DNA of 64,000 bases from Cristatella mucedo (lineage: Eukaryota; Bryozoa; Phylactolaemata; Cristatellidae). The stretch's first letter is position 1, and each line of letters starts with the position of its first letter. The stretch is from NCBI GenBank assembly GCA_009760855.2, contig WPIO01000005.1, positions 4,130,001 to 4,194,000 of the forward strand. The letters run 5' to 3'. The position numbers and the translations under genes were made by a program. The notes beneath the pieces are model-generated. The model was not told the DNA's origin. It did not search any database and saw nothing but the letters and a program-made list of their open reading frames with translations. Below, piece after piece: positions 1 through 10,481 of the stretch.

Positions 1-480
1 ACTTAATCTGATTCATGAAAACCGCGATGCATTAGCACAATTATCCACATTAGCCATGCTGCTTCTTCATAATCAGCCTATTTCCCGACTGCATCGGAAT
101 GGTGCATGTTTAAAAACTACTTCGACATACTTTTTATCTACGCCTGTACACTCGAAAGATTCACAGAGCCGGCTCATGGATGTCTCAAATTAAGACGAAG
201 AAGTTCAGCAGATACAAAATATGAGAAATTATTTGGTTAATCTCATATAGTATAGATGCACTGTAATGATTTGGAGAGAACATATGGTTGCTTGACATTC
301 CAACAGAAACAGTAGGGATGCAGCACACCAACACGAAATCTAGTCAAAAATCAAAATGAGGAAAAGTCTGAGCTGGCCTGCCCTCTACTCCAAGACGATA
401 AGTGCGACGTTCGGATGACCAATTATTGGCTGTCTTGCCCTCTCTGTGTGGCAGTGGGGATATAATTATAATTATATAAT
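1..480. other. No recognisable gene
   Basis: AT-moderate sequence with no long reading frame and no repeat family that I recognise. It runs up to the antisense SINE-1 copy. Confidence 0.5.
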
Positions 481-610
481 TCATTTATATAGCGCCCCAA
501 GAGAACTTAATCTCTATTCAGGCGCTTCACATATGCCTCGGGGCTCGAGCCCACGACCTCAGTCAGACCTTGGTCAGGGCGAGCACCTTAACTGCTAGAC
601 CAAACCAGCT
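481..610 (-). mobile_element. SINE-1, tRNA-derived SINE copy
   Basis: Read on the minus strand, this copy has a tRNA-like head. An A-box-like stretch (TAGCAGTTAAGG) lies near 584-598, and a B-box-like GGGCTCGAGCCC lies at 541-552. A body ending in a hairpin follows at about 490-527, with arms GCGCC/GGCGC and AGAGA/TCTCT, and then an AT-rich tail. The same order recurs at 11828, 31439, 38989 and 51785. The 3' hairpin is the one found at the ends of LINE-A copies, so the SINE was probably mobilised by LINE-A reverse transcriptase (inference). Confidence 0.82.
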
Positions 611-1629
611 CGTGAAATCATATTGGCTTGAAAAGAAGAGCAACTGTACGTGGCGAAACGTGTCCAAATAATGCTGCCTTTATTACTCGATCCAACAAAC
701 TAAGAGCGTGCAGCGCCAACCCAAGCAAAAGGCTTTTCATACCGACTAGCATGCACTTTGATGGCTATTAGACAGCTGACACGGTGCTAGCAGCTGCTAC
801 CCAGGACCTGCTCAGAGGCAAATAGCTCATAGCCAAATACCAGGTTATTTTTTCCCAGCTATCGATGTCTATTGCCCTTTATGAATGATCTGTTTTATTA
901 GTATCAATTGAAAAAGTCTGTGCACGGACAATCTACCAGATATGGTTGTCTCTCCTACGGGCATAGCCGAGAGTAGCCATCGAGAGGACAAGACCTAGAC
1001 CTTGCCAAGGCAGCCGTACGTAGGGCTGTGGGATGGTTTGGCTATCCGATATGTTCTTCTGCGTTTTTCCAGGGGCTAGGGACCCTTTGGCCTGCAGCAA
1101 AGTATACCTTATTTTCCCTTTCCCACGAACCGATAGCTGTAGGGATGCCAGACGGCTTGCACCTACCCACGTGCGACTGAACGAAGCCGACCGGGGCCTG
1201 AAATTAAATCTGCCCAGATGGCTCGTATGCCACGTGGCAGCGCGTTCCTGTAAGAGAAATCGCAGCGACAGGAAGGCGCCATGGGCGGCCACAAAGAGCC
1301 ACTGCCTTCTTAGTATAGTCTTTAGCAGTGCAGACGTGAACAGACTGGCACGAAGAAGTGAAGCAAAGTAGACATCGCCCTCCTGCTAGAAGAGCTCCTG
1401 CGTGTGAGCAGGAAGTGAAGGCAGGCTTGCCTGCCTGAATCGCCCTCATCATAGCTGCTGGCGTCGCCTGCCGATCTCTGGCTAGCGGCTGATCCCGGCT
1501 GATCAACGTCCAACGCATTGTTGCCCCCTCAAACTGCACTACGCGACAGGGAAAAGACGCCGACGGGGGGGGGGTGAGTGAGTGTCCGAAAAGCAATAGG
1601 TAAGAGTCGGAGCTTCGTCCGAAGGACTC
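611..1629. other. No supported gene; overlapping short ORFs on both strands
   Basis: Several 60-130 codon frames overlap on both strands between 930 and 1600. None shows a domain, signal peptide or family motif that I recognise. A G-run (GGGGGGGG) lies near 1565-1573. Confidence 0.4.
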
Positions 1630-2082
1630 CAGCTCATCTCCATATTTAGCTGAACTGCTGCACCAGTTTCAGTCTCTTCGTGCCCGCAGGTCCTGAATGG
1701 ACATTAAATTAGCTGCTCAGTTCTTTCGCTTAAAGACCGTTGGGACAGAAGCTTTAGCTCTGCAGGTCCTAGACTGTGGAACTCGCTTCCACAATTCTTA
1801 CGCAACGACAACTACTCTCCTACTGCCGACTATGGCTCATCCTTTTCAGCGGTCCTGAGCTGCTACTTCCGTGCTACTCAGTACCTCAACTGCTCTTCTG
1901 GCTCTGCTATGCTTTCCACTTCACTTTGTTGCGTGAGACGAAGTCTGTTGGCTATCGAATGCGTACCGAAAGCCGCTTGTGCTGTGAGTGCGCTATTCAA
2001 AACTCTCCTGCATAACACCCACATAGTCTCTATGGCTTTGTGGAGTTACAGACGGAGATACACATTACATTACATTACTGCC
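1630..2082 (+). mobile_element. LINE-B (CR1/L2-like) 3' fragment
   Basis: This stretch is clearly similar to the reverse complement of 20757-21200: the region coding for the RT C-terminal segment (around LWNSLPQFLRN), the 3' untranslated part and the same terminus. It ends with ACAGACGGAGATA followed by CATTA repeats. The reading frame is broken. It is a 5'-truncated, dead copy of a LINE family distinct from LINE-A, and short flanking ORFs reading through it are artefacts. Confidence 0.82.
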
Positions 2083-3028
2083 ATACGTGGTTGCAGAACC
2101 TTTCTTATAAAAAGCATTCCAAAGGGCGTTGCTGTACTTCTTAAGCTCGGAAAACATGCCCTCTTCCAAGAAGGCTCGGAATACTATTAATATAATGGAA
2201 GTAACTTGTAAGACGTCTGCCGTTCAATCTCTCACCTGCAAGCGTTTTCACTGCGCTTCGACAAAGGGTGCCTCAGCATGCACCGCCGGCATTGTGACCT
2301 GCTCCGTGTCTATTGCCATGGCTGCTGCCACCCGCCAGTGCTGCTGCCGCTCAGACCCTGCCGTACTCACCACTTTCAGACTCTTTTGGCCGAGCAATGG
2401 CAGCCCAGCGCTTGCTGAACGCAGACAGGGAGCAGTGTCTGTAGAAGCCAGCGGTAGCTGACGGTCCAAAGTGCCTCCCACTGACCTTCTAGAGCAGAGG
2501 AGACTCAACACGAGACCATAGACTCCTTTGCTGACGACTGCCGCCCCGCGGGGAGCTAGTGCGAGCCAGCTAATTTCCCCCAGCCAGCACAACGGTCTGC
2601 CGTCGAGCCTCGCTTATTAGCTGCCACTGTCTTTCGCCCTCGCTAACTAGCACCGGCTTCTTGGCGGATGGCAATTTCATCCCCGAGGATTCGCTCGGGG
2701 AGGGGCGAAGGTTCCCGGGGAAAATACTTAATTCCGGGGAATCCGAGCCTTTGGGGAATGAAGACCGTGTCACCAAGAAAATCGCCGAGACAGCTGGCTG
2801 CCAGAGCTGCCACGGGCGGAGAGCTGTGGGATTAGGGATTTTCGATTAGTGATCAGTGATTTGAATTAGTGCTAGTCACGATCGAGCCAGCGAGGCAGGC
2901 TTGCTCACGCGACGGAAACGCCGCGCTCGGGCCTTTGGGCCTGTCTTTGCTGCTTGTCGCAAGAATTCAGAAGGGCGAACCTGCGATGCAGAATGTCAGA
3001 GCACACCTTCATTATCCTTTCAGCTTCG
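2083..3028. other. No recognisable gene
   Basis: Fairly GC-rich sequence with short frames on both strands (for example 2129-2461 +). It has no recognised domain, and I cannot assign it to a repeat family. Confidence 0.4.
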
Positions 3029-3102
3029 GCATTGCAGCGACTGTATCAAAGCATTGCAGCGTCTGTATCAAAGCATTACAGTGACTGTATCAAAGCATTG
3101 CT
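3029..3102. repeat. 22-bp minisatellite, about 3.3 copies
   Basis: Three consecutive 22-bp units start at 3029, 3051 and 3073, each opening with GCATT and closing with CTGTATCAAA. An 8-base partial unit follows. Units 1 and 2 differ at one position. Confidence 0.9.
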
Positions 3103-3208
3103 CCTTAAAACAATGGAGCACAAAGAACAACATTATGATCTATATATAGCTATCCAAGTTTATTGCTGGTTAACACCTAGAACGAGTTGTTGGGGAAATT
3201 TGCCATAG

Positions 3209-4727
3209 TACCCTATTCCCACTGTCCTGCTCCTACGTTGCATTGATCTGCTGCTGCCATGCATAACCAACATCATTAATATGTCATTAGCCTCAGGTCA
3301 GGTCCCAGCACCTTTCAAAAAAGCAGTAGTCAGGCCACTTCTCAAGAAAGCTACACTAGACCAAGAGAACTTGAGCAACTACCGCCCAGTCTCCCTTCTA
3401 CCATTCCTATCAAAGACACTGGAACGGGTCGTGGCAGACCAGCTGAACTCGTATATCGAAACCTCACACCTTGCTAGTAAGTTCCAGTCTGGCTTTAGAG
3501 CTAATCACTCCACAGAGTCAGCATTGCTTCGGGTATACAACGACCTACTTAGGAATGCAGACATGGGTAGAGTGTCTCTTCTTGTTTTGCTCGATCTTTC
3601 GGCAGCTTTTGATACCATCGATCACAAAGTACTTCTAGAGCGCCTCTCATCTCGCCTGGGCATCACTGGCACTGCTCTGCAGTGGTTCAGGTCCTATCTC
3701 AGTGGGAGACTCCAGAGTGTTGACGTGAATGGACAAAGATCATCTGAAGAACCTCTAAAATATGGAGTACCTCAGGGCTCTGTGCTAGGTCCGGTCCTTT
3801 TCACCGTTTATACTCTCCCTCTCGCTGATGTGACTGCCAAGCACAATCTAGGCTTTCACTTCTATGCGGATGACACTCAGTTGTACCTTTGCTTTGATCC
3901 CTCCCAGCCTTCGAGCACCTCAAATTCTCTCAACTCACTTGCTGCATGCATTGATGACATCCGATCATGGATGGCAGCAAATTTTCTAAAACTAAACGAT
4001 GATAAAACTAACTTACTAGTTATGGGCAAACCTAGTGTTATTCAGAAATTGGAAAGGCTGACTTTCAAAATTGGCTCTGCCAGCATATCTCCAGTTGCAT
4101 CAGCTCGAAATCTAGGTGTCATATTCCAAAGCGACCTCTCGTTAGACGACCATATCAGCTCCACAGTCAAATCAGCCTATTTTCAGCTTCATAACATTGC
4201 TAAAATTAGGGCTTGTTTAGATAAGGATACCACGTCCAAGTTGGTCCATGCATTCGTGACATCTCGTCTCGACTTCTGCAACTTACTGCTTACTGGCCTA
4301 CCAGCATGTGCGATCAGGCGATTGCAGCTGGTGCAAAAACTCTGCAGCTAGGCTTGTCTGTCGTGAGCGTCGCAGTTGCCACATTACTCCACTTCTCGCC
4401 GACCTGCACTGGCTACCAGTCAAGCAACGGATTGACTTTAAGGTTTTGTCGCTCACTTTTAGGTCCCTTCATTCTTTGGCTCCAGCTTATCTCTCAGATC
4501 TACTCCCCCACCAGGCCAAGCATCGTACCGCCCGCTTTTCGGAATCTAACAGTCTACAAATATCTCGTACAAACCTTAAATCCTTTGGAGACCGTGCATT
4601 TAGCTCGTATGCTCCCACAGCCTGGAACTCCCTCCCGACCTGCATCAGAACATCCCCCGACCTGACCACATTTAAAAGAAACTTAAAAACATACCTATTT
4701 AGGACAGCATTTAGTGGGTCCTTGTGA
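3209..4727 (+). pseudogene. LINE-A reverse transcriptase ORF, one frameshift
   Basis: The protein is the RNA-dependent DNA polymerase of a CR1/L2-like LINE, which copies element RNA at nicked genomic DNA. Motifs in order, counted from the Met at 3281: RPVSLLPFLSKTLE near residues 35-48; FQSGFRANHSTESA near 68-81; the catalytic Asp of DLSAAFD at about 105; the PQGSVLGP turn near 164; and YADD at 195-198 with both catalytic Asp residues. Thumb and C-terminal segments follow (LVHAFVTSRLDFCN, then ADLHWLPV and FGDRAFSSYAPTAWNSLP). The frame shifts in the A-run near 4336-4340, where other copies have one A fewer, so the second half is read from the 4308-4727 frame. The first Met is arbitrary, because the frame is open upstream to 3209. 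N-terminal endonuclease coding sequence is absent. Confidence 0.9.
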
Positions 4728-4892
4728 TTCGTCCTCGATGTGCTTATGCGTGCTGACACTGTTCATGCTGCCACTAACCACATTTGCATGCTGACCCTGT
4801 GCATGTAACCCCTAACCATGTTATTCATTTTGTTTGTTTTTCAAGCATGATTTTACTTACTATTCTATTGCGTATCACTTTGCAGCAAATGT

Positions 4893-4932
4893 AAAGCGCC
4901 TAGAAAGAGATTAAGTTCTCTGAGGGCGCTTT
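4893..4932 (+). other. LINE-A 3'-terminal hairpin
   Basis: Arms AAAGCGCC (4893-4900) and GGCGCTTT (4925-4932) pair perfectly. Inside them AGAGA (4906-4910) pairs with TCTCT (4917-4921). The hairpin is followed by an ATT-repeat tail. Versions of this structure close many LINE-A copies and the SINE-1 copies. In stringent-type LINEs such a 3' structure is recognised by the element's RT (known for the class; inferred here). Confidence 0.85.
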
Positions 4933-5147
4933 ATCAAGTGCAATATTATTATTATTATTATTATTATAGTAGACAGAGCAATTGCATGCCTGGATAATAA
5001 CCTTCTGCATCAACCTAAAACTAGCTAAAAAAGCAGGTGCATCTTTGAATGGTTTTTGGGTTCATTTGAAAGCACAAAATCCAGTCTCAAAAATGTGTTT
5101 GACCTTATAAAAAAATTAAAGCTGCCGTGCCGAACGTATATTGGAAT

Positions 5148-6057
5148 AACAATAATTAAAATAATACATTTGCATAGTGCCCTCGGAGAACTTAATCTCT
5201 TTCTAGGCACCTTACATATGCTGTAAAGAGAGCATGACCGAATGATTAGTGGTAGCTTGCTCAACGACAACAAACATATGCGATTGAAACGCCATTGAAT
5301 GGTGAGTAATATCATGCTTGATAAACAACATGAATAACATAGTTAAAGGTGACATGCACAGGGTCATCATGCGAATATGGTTAGCGGCAGCATGCACAAT
5401 GGCAGCACGCATAAGCACACAAAGGACGAATCACATGGACCCACTAAATGCTATGATAAATTAGCGTTGTAAGCTTGTTTTCAATGGTCATCAATTCAGG
5501 GGATGTCGTAACAATAGTTGGAAGTGATTTCCATGCTTTAAGAGCAAACGAGCTAAAGGCACGGTCTCCAAAAAATTTGAGGCACATATGAGGTGTAGCT
5601 AAATGATTCGATTCAGAAAGTGGGTATTACGATGCTTTACCTGATGGGAAGTAGATCTGATCAGATAGGCTGGACCCGAAAAGAAAAATTGAACCAACAA
5701 ATTAAGTGACAGAAACTTGAAGTCGATGCGTTGCTTGATTGGGAGCCAGTGCAGGTCGGCAAGAAGTGGTGTGCTGTGGCAACTGCGATGTTCGCGATAG
5801 ACAAGCCTAGCTGCAAGGTTTTGCACCAACTGTAAATGCCCGATTGCACAGGCCGGTAGACCAGCAAGCAGTGAATTACAGAAGTCGAGACGGGATGTCA
5901 CAAATGCACGGACCAATTTAGATGTGGTATCCCTGTCTAAGCAAGCCCGAATTTCAGAAATGTTATGTAGCTGAAAACATGCAGACTTGATTGTGGAGCT
6001 GAAGTGGTCGTCTAATGAAAGTTCACTTTGGAACAGGACAGTTAGATTCTGTGCAGG
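5148..6057 (-). mobile_element. LINE-A copy A2, 3' part (older copy, interrupted)
   Basis: This is a minus-strand LINE-A: the A+T tail is at 5148-5170, the hairpin at about 5176-5213 (GTGCC/GGCAC core stem), then the 3' UTR and the C-terminal RT region. Frames near 5599-5916 encode a broken LVRAFVTSRLDFCN-like stretch. At 6057 it stops abruptly at the AATCTA position of the RT gene and abuts the tail of another LINE-A copy. The upstream part seems to resume at 7925-8035. Confidence 0.82.
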
Positions 6058-7924
6058 TAATGTTAATAATCATAATAATGCATTTAATAAAGCACCCTCA
6101 GAGAACTCGATCTCTGTCTATGCACTTTATATTTGCAACAAATGAAGCACGATCGAATGGTTAGTAGTAGCATGCTCAATAAACAACAGGAATAACGTGA
6201 TTAGGGGTGTCATGCGCAGGGTCAGCATGCAAGTTTGGTTAGTGGCAGCATGCACAGCACGCATATACACATAGAAGACGAATCACATGGACCCACTAAG
6301 TGCTGTCGTAAATAGATGCATTTTAGTTTCTTTTAAATGTGGACAAGTCAGGAGATGTGGTGATGCAAGTCGGGAGTGAGTTCCGGGCTTTGGGAGCATA
6401 CGAACTAAGGGCACGGTCTCTAACGCTCACGACAGACAAGCCTAGCTGCACAGTTTTGCACCCACTGTAAGTGCCTGAGTGCACGGGCCGGTAGACCAGC
6501 AATCAGTGAGTTACAGAAGTCAAGACGAGATGTCGCAAACGCATGGACCAATTTAGATATGGTATCGCTGCCTAAACAAGCCCGAATTTCAGCAATGTTC
6601 TGTAGTTAAAAATAGGCTGACTTGACTGTCGAGCTGATGTGGTTGTCTAAGGGAACTGTCATTTTGGAATATGACGCCTAGCTTTCGTACAGATTCGACA
6701 GGAGATATGCTGACAGAACCGATTTTGACCATTAGTCTTTTTATTTTCTGAATCACACTTGGTTTGCCCATAACTAGTAAGTTGGTTTTATCATCATTCA
6801 ATTTGAGAAAAGTTGCTGTCATCCGTGTGCGGATGTCATCAATACATGCAGCAAGGGAGTTGAGAGAATTCGACGTGCTCGAGGGCTGGGAGGTATAAGA
6901 GCAAAGGTACAGCTGAGTGTCATCCGCATAGAAGTGAAAGCCCAGATTGTGCTTAGCAATCACATCGGCAAGAGGGAAGGTATAAACAGTGAAAAGAATG
7001 GGACCCTGAGGTACCCAATATTTCAGATGTGCCTCGGATGATCTTTGTCCATTCACATAAATACTCTCTGGAGTCTCCCACTGAGATAGGACCTGAACCA
7101 TTGCAATGCAGTGCCAGTGCTGCCCAGGCGAGATGAGAGGCGCTCAAGAAGAACTCCGTGATCGATAGCATTAATAGTTGCCGGAAGATCGAGCCAAACA
7201 AGCAGAGATACTCTACCTGTGTCTGCATCCTAAGTAGGTCGTTATACACCCGAAGCAACGCTGACTCGGTAGAGCGATTAACTCTAAAACCAGACTGGAA
7301 CTTACTAGCAAGGTTTTGAAGTTTCGATATGTGAGTTCAGCTGTTCTGCCACGACTCGTTCCAGTGTCTTTGATAGGAACGGTAGAAGGGAGACTGGGCG
7401 GTATTTCTATCATCACATGGATCACTAGGTAAGGAGCTAACCTGGGAGCGGTTAAAGAGACGGTGTATAGTCGACATCAGCATTTTTGGATTGTGCATCT
7501 GTGATTCAACAACGTTTTTATAGAAGCTAGACTTTGCCTTTGCTATGATCGATTGGTACGATCTACAGTAGTCCTTGTATGTTAGTCGATGGACACTCAG
7601 CCGGTCCTGATCTTTTGCATGCTTTTTCAAGCTTGCACTTAGTTGACCGAGCTAGTTTAATGTATGTGGTAAACCATAGGCCGTCTGATCGAGGGTAAAC
7701 AGTGTGCGTAGTCAGGGGTGTAAACTTGTCGAGCATGTCAACTAGGGTCGTGTGGTAGCAATCTACTAATAATGACAGGTCGGAAGGAGGATTGAGCAGC
7801 AGGGGTGAAGCAAATATTCTCGCACGGACAGCATCGATGTCAAGAGTCTTGAGGTTTCGCGATTCGCAGGTGATTTTAGATGAGGAGGAGCGCACACATT
7901 ATAGACTGAATGAGATCTGCATGT
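6058..7924 (-). mobile_element. LINE-A copy A1, nested inside A2
   Basis: The tail and hairpin lie at 6058-6115. The RT region follows in several frames (YADDTQLY coded near 6900-6925), then the pre-RT linker (frames at 7337-7630 and 7563-7895, with a DPCDD-type linker and SPLLLNPPSDL). It carries an internal deletion of about 225 bp at 6421 that joins the RERR region to GDRA. The copy at 31340-33582 has the same deletion and is nearly identical in this part. Multiple frameshifts and stops make it non-coding. Confidence 0.82.
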
Positions 7925-8035
7925 GGTCAGATTCAATAGGAAATAGGCTGGCAGAGTGGATTTTGAGCGTTGGGTTTTTCAATTTCGGAATCACACTTGG
8001 TTTGCCCACAACCAGTAAGTTTTATCATCATTCTA
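7925..8035 (-). mobile_element. LINE-A copy A2, RT fragment upstream of the nested copy
   Basis: The reverse complement matches the LINE-A segment around the GKPSVIQK region up to SISPVES. That is the part directly preceding the point where the 5148-6057 fragment begins. The two pieces are best read as one older element split by copy A1. Confidence 0.65.
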
Positions 8036-8933
8036 TGGTATAACTTGAAAGTTGATTTGATCAAATTTCTATCCTCATTCAATGGAGTAAGATAACGTGC
8101 TCATTTTCGTAGTTGGGCTGTGTATTCTGATGGCGATAGCTTTTTTGAATGAATGATGTAACACTTGTGCTCACTCCTTCATTGGAATAGCTTGATAATC
8201 TTCAAACTGGCCCAAATTGAGTCCGTCTTTGACACTGCAACCAACCGGCTGTGACTCCATCGGACTTTCAAGCCTCTCTTGCAAGAAGGCACACCAGCCA
8301 ACAACCACGACCACCCAGGAAGGCCTTGAGTCGGCCAATTAGCAGCTGCCCTCAGATTAGTGATGACCTTCCAAATACTGTTACACTTGGCAATGAATAA
8401 GATCCTTGTACTAAACCTTTGCAACATAGTGCAAGCTACCAATAACCTAAGGCGTACTACTTAGTTGAGTGAAATGACGGTCAACACCTCAGTGACTGAG
8501 AGCACAGAGGGTTGATTGATATTTGTGATGATAAATAGCATGAGTCCCTGTCATCACCTCCCTGCCTAGAGATTGTGCACAAATGACATAGTCTTTTTTG
8601 AAACCTCTGAGCTGTTGTATGGCTGCTGAAGAGAATCGTAAATTTTTAAACTGGACTATCTGTTTGTACCTAATCGGAAGATCTATCAATTGTGCTGGCG
8701 ATGAAAGATGATGAAAATTAAACTTACTCTAAAAAATTTTGTTTGCCAAAAACTAAAAAAAAATTAGCAACGTTTACCAGATACATATCATTTGCTTCAA
8801 AAGTAACTAAATACCACAACACTATCCAGCTCAGAAAGTTCAAGGCTTGTCCTGCTCTATGAGAAAAAAGTTAAAACGTATCTGCCATATTCACTCGTTC
8901 TATCCCCCCTCTCAATCTTTTTATCTTTATTTC

Positions 8934-8935
<2 letters not shown>
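8036..8935. other. No recognisable gene
   Basis: AT-rich sequence with only short minus-strand frames (8179-8442 and 8489-8689) that carry no recognised motif. Confidence 0.4.

Positions 8936-9008
<73 letters not shown>
8936..9008. repeat. (TC)n microsatellite
   Basis: An uninterrupted CT dinucleotide array of about 72 bases. The Ser/Leu-rich frame across it is an artefact. Confidence 0.98.
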
Positions 9009-9283
9009 GTTCTCTCCCACTCTCCCATCCTCCTCCCTAATTGCTTGTTCCATTCCACTTCTTTGCTCCCTCTCTCCTTTACTTCTCACTCTCTTCTTAC
9101 CTCATCCCTCCCTTTAGGCAACTTGGGCATGCTCGCATACACGCACACAAGCACACACACACACATGCACAAAAGCATGCATGTAAATACACACACATAC
9201 GCAAACATGTAGATGCCCAAACAGGCACACTCATATTATCTTTCTTTTACTCTAGATCTCTCTCACATTCACTCACACATACT

Positions 9284-9286
<3 letters not shown>

Positions 9287-9371
<85 letters not shown>
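9287..9371. repeat. Compound (TC)n-(TA)n microsatellite
   Basis: A CT array at 9287-9320 passes directly into a TA array at 9321-9371. CA-rich sequence precedes it at about 9138-9205. Ile/Tyr and Ser/Leu frames here are artefacts. Confidence 0.97.
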
Positions 9372-9373
<2 letters not shown>

Positions 9374-9735
9374 GACTCGGTGCCTTTCCCTCTCCCATGT
9401 TTCCCAGCCTTTTATTTTTCTTACTTTGCATCCCTTCCTAAATAAAAAGTGTGAAGCATGCGCATTAAGAGCCAGTGGATCTGAGGTTTTCTATAGGCCA
9501 GTTTCCCACAGCAGCATTGCACCAAGCTAAAGAATCGAATCGCTAAGAAAATGATGCCAAAGAAGCAATTACAGTCACTGCTTGCAGCATAATCACTAAT
9601 CAGCCACCTACTTATGTCAAAGCCATGCTCTATTAAGCCGACCCAAAGCTGACGCCAGAGCTGACGGAGGGCCGAATCCGAGTGCATCTATTCTTCTGCA
9701 AGCGCTTTAGGGAGATTCCATAATGAGTTGCACAC
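9372..9735. other. No recognisable gene
   Basis: Unique-looking sequence. The 88-codon minus-strand frame at 9421-9687 has no recognised motif. Confidence 0.4.
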
Positions 9736-9803
9736 TCTTTTACTGTGGCTCAGTGTCCTTCGCTTGTGTATGCAAGCGAAGGACATTGAACCTGAGTAAA
9801 AGA
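9736..9803. ncRNA. Pre-miRNA-like hairpin (candidate)
   Basis: Two 31-nt arms (9736-9766 and 9773-9803) flank a 6-nt loop (TGTATG). The inner 13 bp, TGTCCTTCGCTTG with its complement, pair perfectly. The outer TCTTTTACT also pairs perfectly with AGTAAAAGA, with a few mismatches and one wobble in between. Size and shape suit a microRNA precursor on either strand, but an old folded MITE would look the same. No promoter evidence is visible. Confidence 0.35.
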
Positions 9804-9955
9804 CCCGTCTTTAGACATCAGTGCTTCGTCGTAGCTGGTTAGTGAAAACAAGGGAGCAGCTGCAACGGCAGTCTGCTAGAAATTCTAGTCATCGCAAGCA
9901 GACCAGCAGGAAGAATTGCTGTGTCTGAATCATATCTGTGCATGGCACAACAGTT

Positions 9956-10481
9956 AATAAAAATAATAATATTGCACTTGATAAAGCGCCCTCATAAAAC
10001 TTAATCTCTTTCTAGGCGCTTTACATTTGCTGCAAAGTGATATGCAATTGAATAGTAAGTAAAATCATGCTTGAAAAACAAACAAAATGAATAATATGGT
10101 TAGGGGTGACATGCACAGGGTCAGCATACAAATGTGGTTAGTGGCAGCATGCACAGTGTCAGCACGCATAAACACATCAAGGACGAATCACAGGGACCCA
10201 CTAAATGCTGTCCTAAATAGGTATGTTTTTAAGTTTCTTTTAAATGTGGTCAGGTCATGGGATGTTCTGACGCAGGTCGGGAGGGAGTTCCAGGCTTTGG
10301 GAGCATATGAACTAAATGCACGGTCTCCAAAGGATTCAAGGTTTGTACGAGGTATTTCCATACTGTTGGATTCCGAAAAGCGGGTGGTACGATGCTTGGC
10401 CTGATGGGGTAGTATATCTGAAAGATAGGCTGGAGCCATAGAATGAAGAGACCTAAAAGTGAGCGACAAAACCTTGATAAT
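9956..10481 (-). mobile_element. LINE-A 3' fragment
   Basis: A minus-strand LINE-A end: an AAT-rich tail at 9956-9980, the hairpin at about 9984-10025, the 3' UTR, and C-terminal codons (SYAPKAWNSLPTCVRT, in the frame ending near 10188). It is truncated at about 10481 in the region equivalent to KVLSLTFRSLHS. Confidence 0.88.

Larger units (their letters stand above)
3205..4968 (+). mobile_element. LINE-A (CR1/L2-like non-LTR retrotransposon), longest copy with intact RT core
   Basis: This is the best LINE-A copy. The coding frame is open from about 3209, with no upstream endonuclease part, so the copy is 5'-truncated. It covers RT and the C-terminal region, followed by a 3' UTR, the hairpin at 4893-4932 and an ATT-repeat tail at about 4943-4967. 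Its last 500 bases are almost identical to the copy at 12511-13026, which implies recent mobility. Many other fragments in the window align to it. Confidence 0.93.

Noticed and set aside
1033-1596. Overlapping 112-130 codon ORFs on both strands
   Set aside because: Mutually overlapping, no domains, and typical of GC-rich noncoding DNA.
4487-4759. Antisense ORF of 90 codons across the LINE-A C-terminal region
   Set aside because: It is a shadow frame. The same kind of antisense frame recurs at 10087, 24811, 33676 and 54238 wherever LINE-A is present.
8847-9530. Long Ser/Leu- and Ile/Tyr-rich open frames
   Set aside because: They are translations of (TC)n and (TA)n microsatellites. The same holds for frames at 15194-15582, 20084-20305, 35728-36115, 40817-41235 and 56037-56401.
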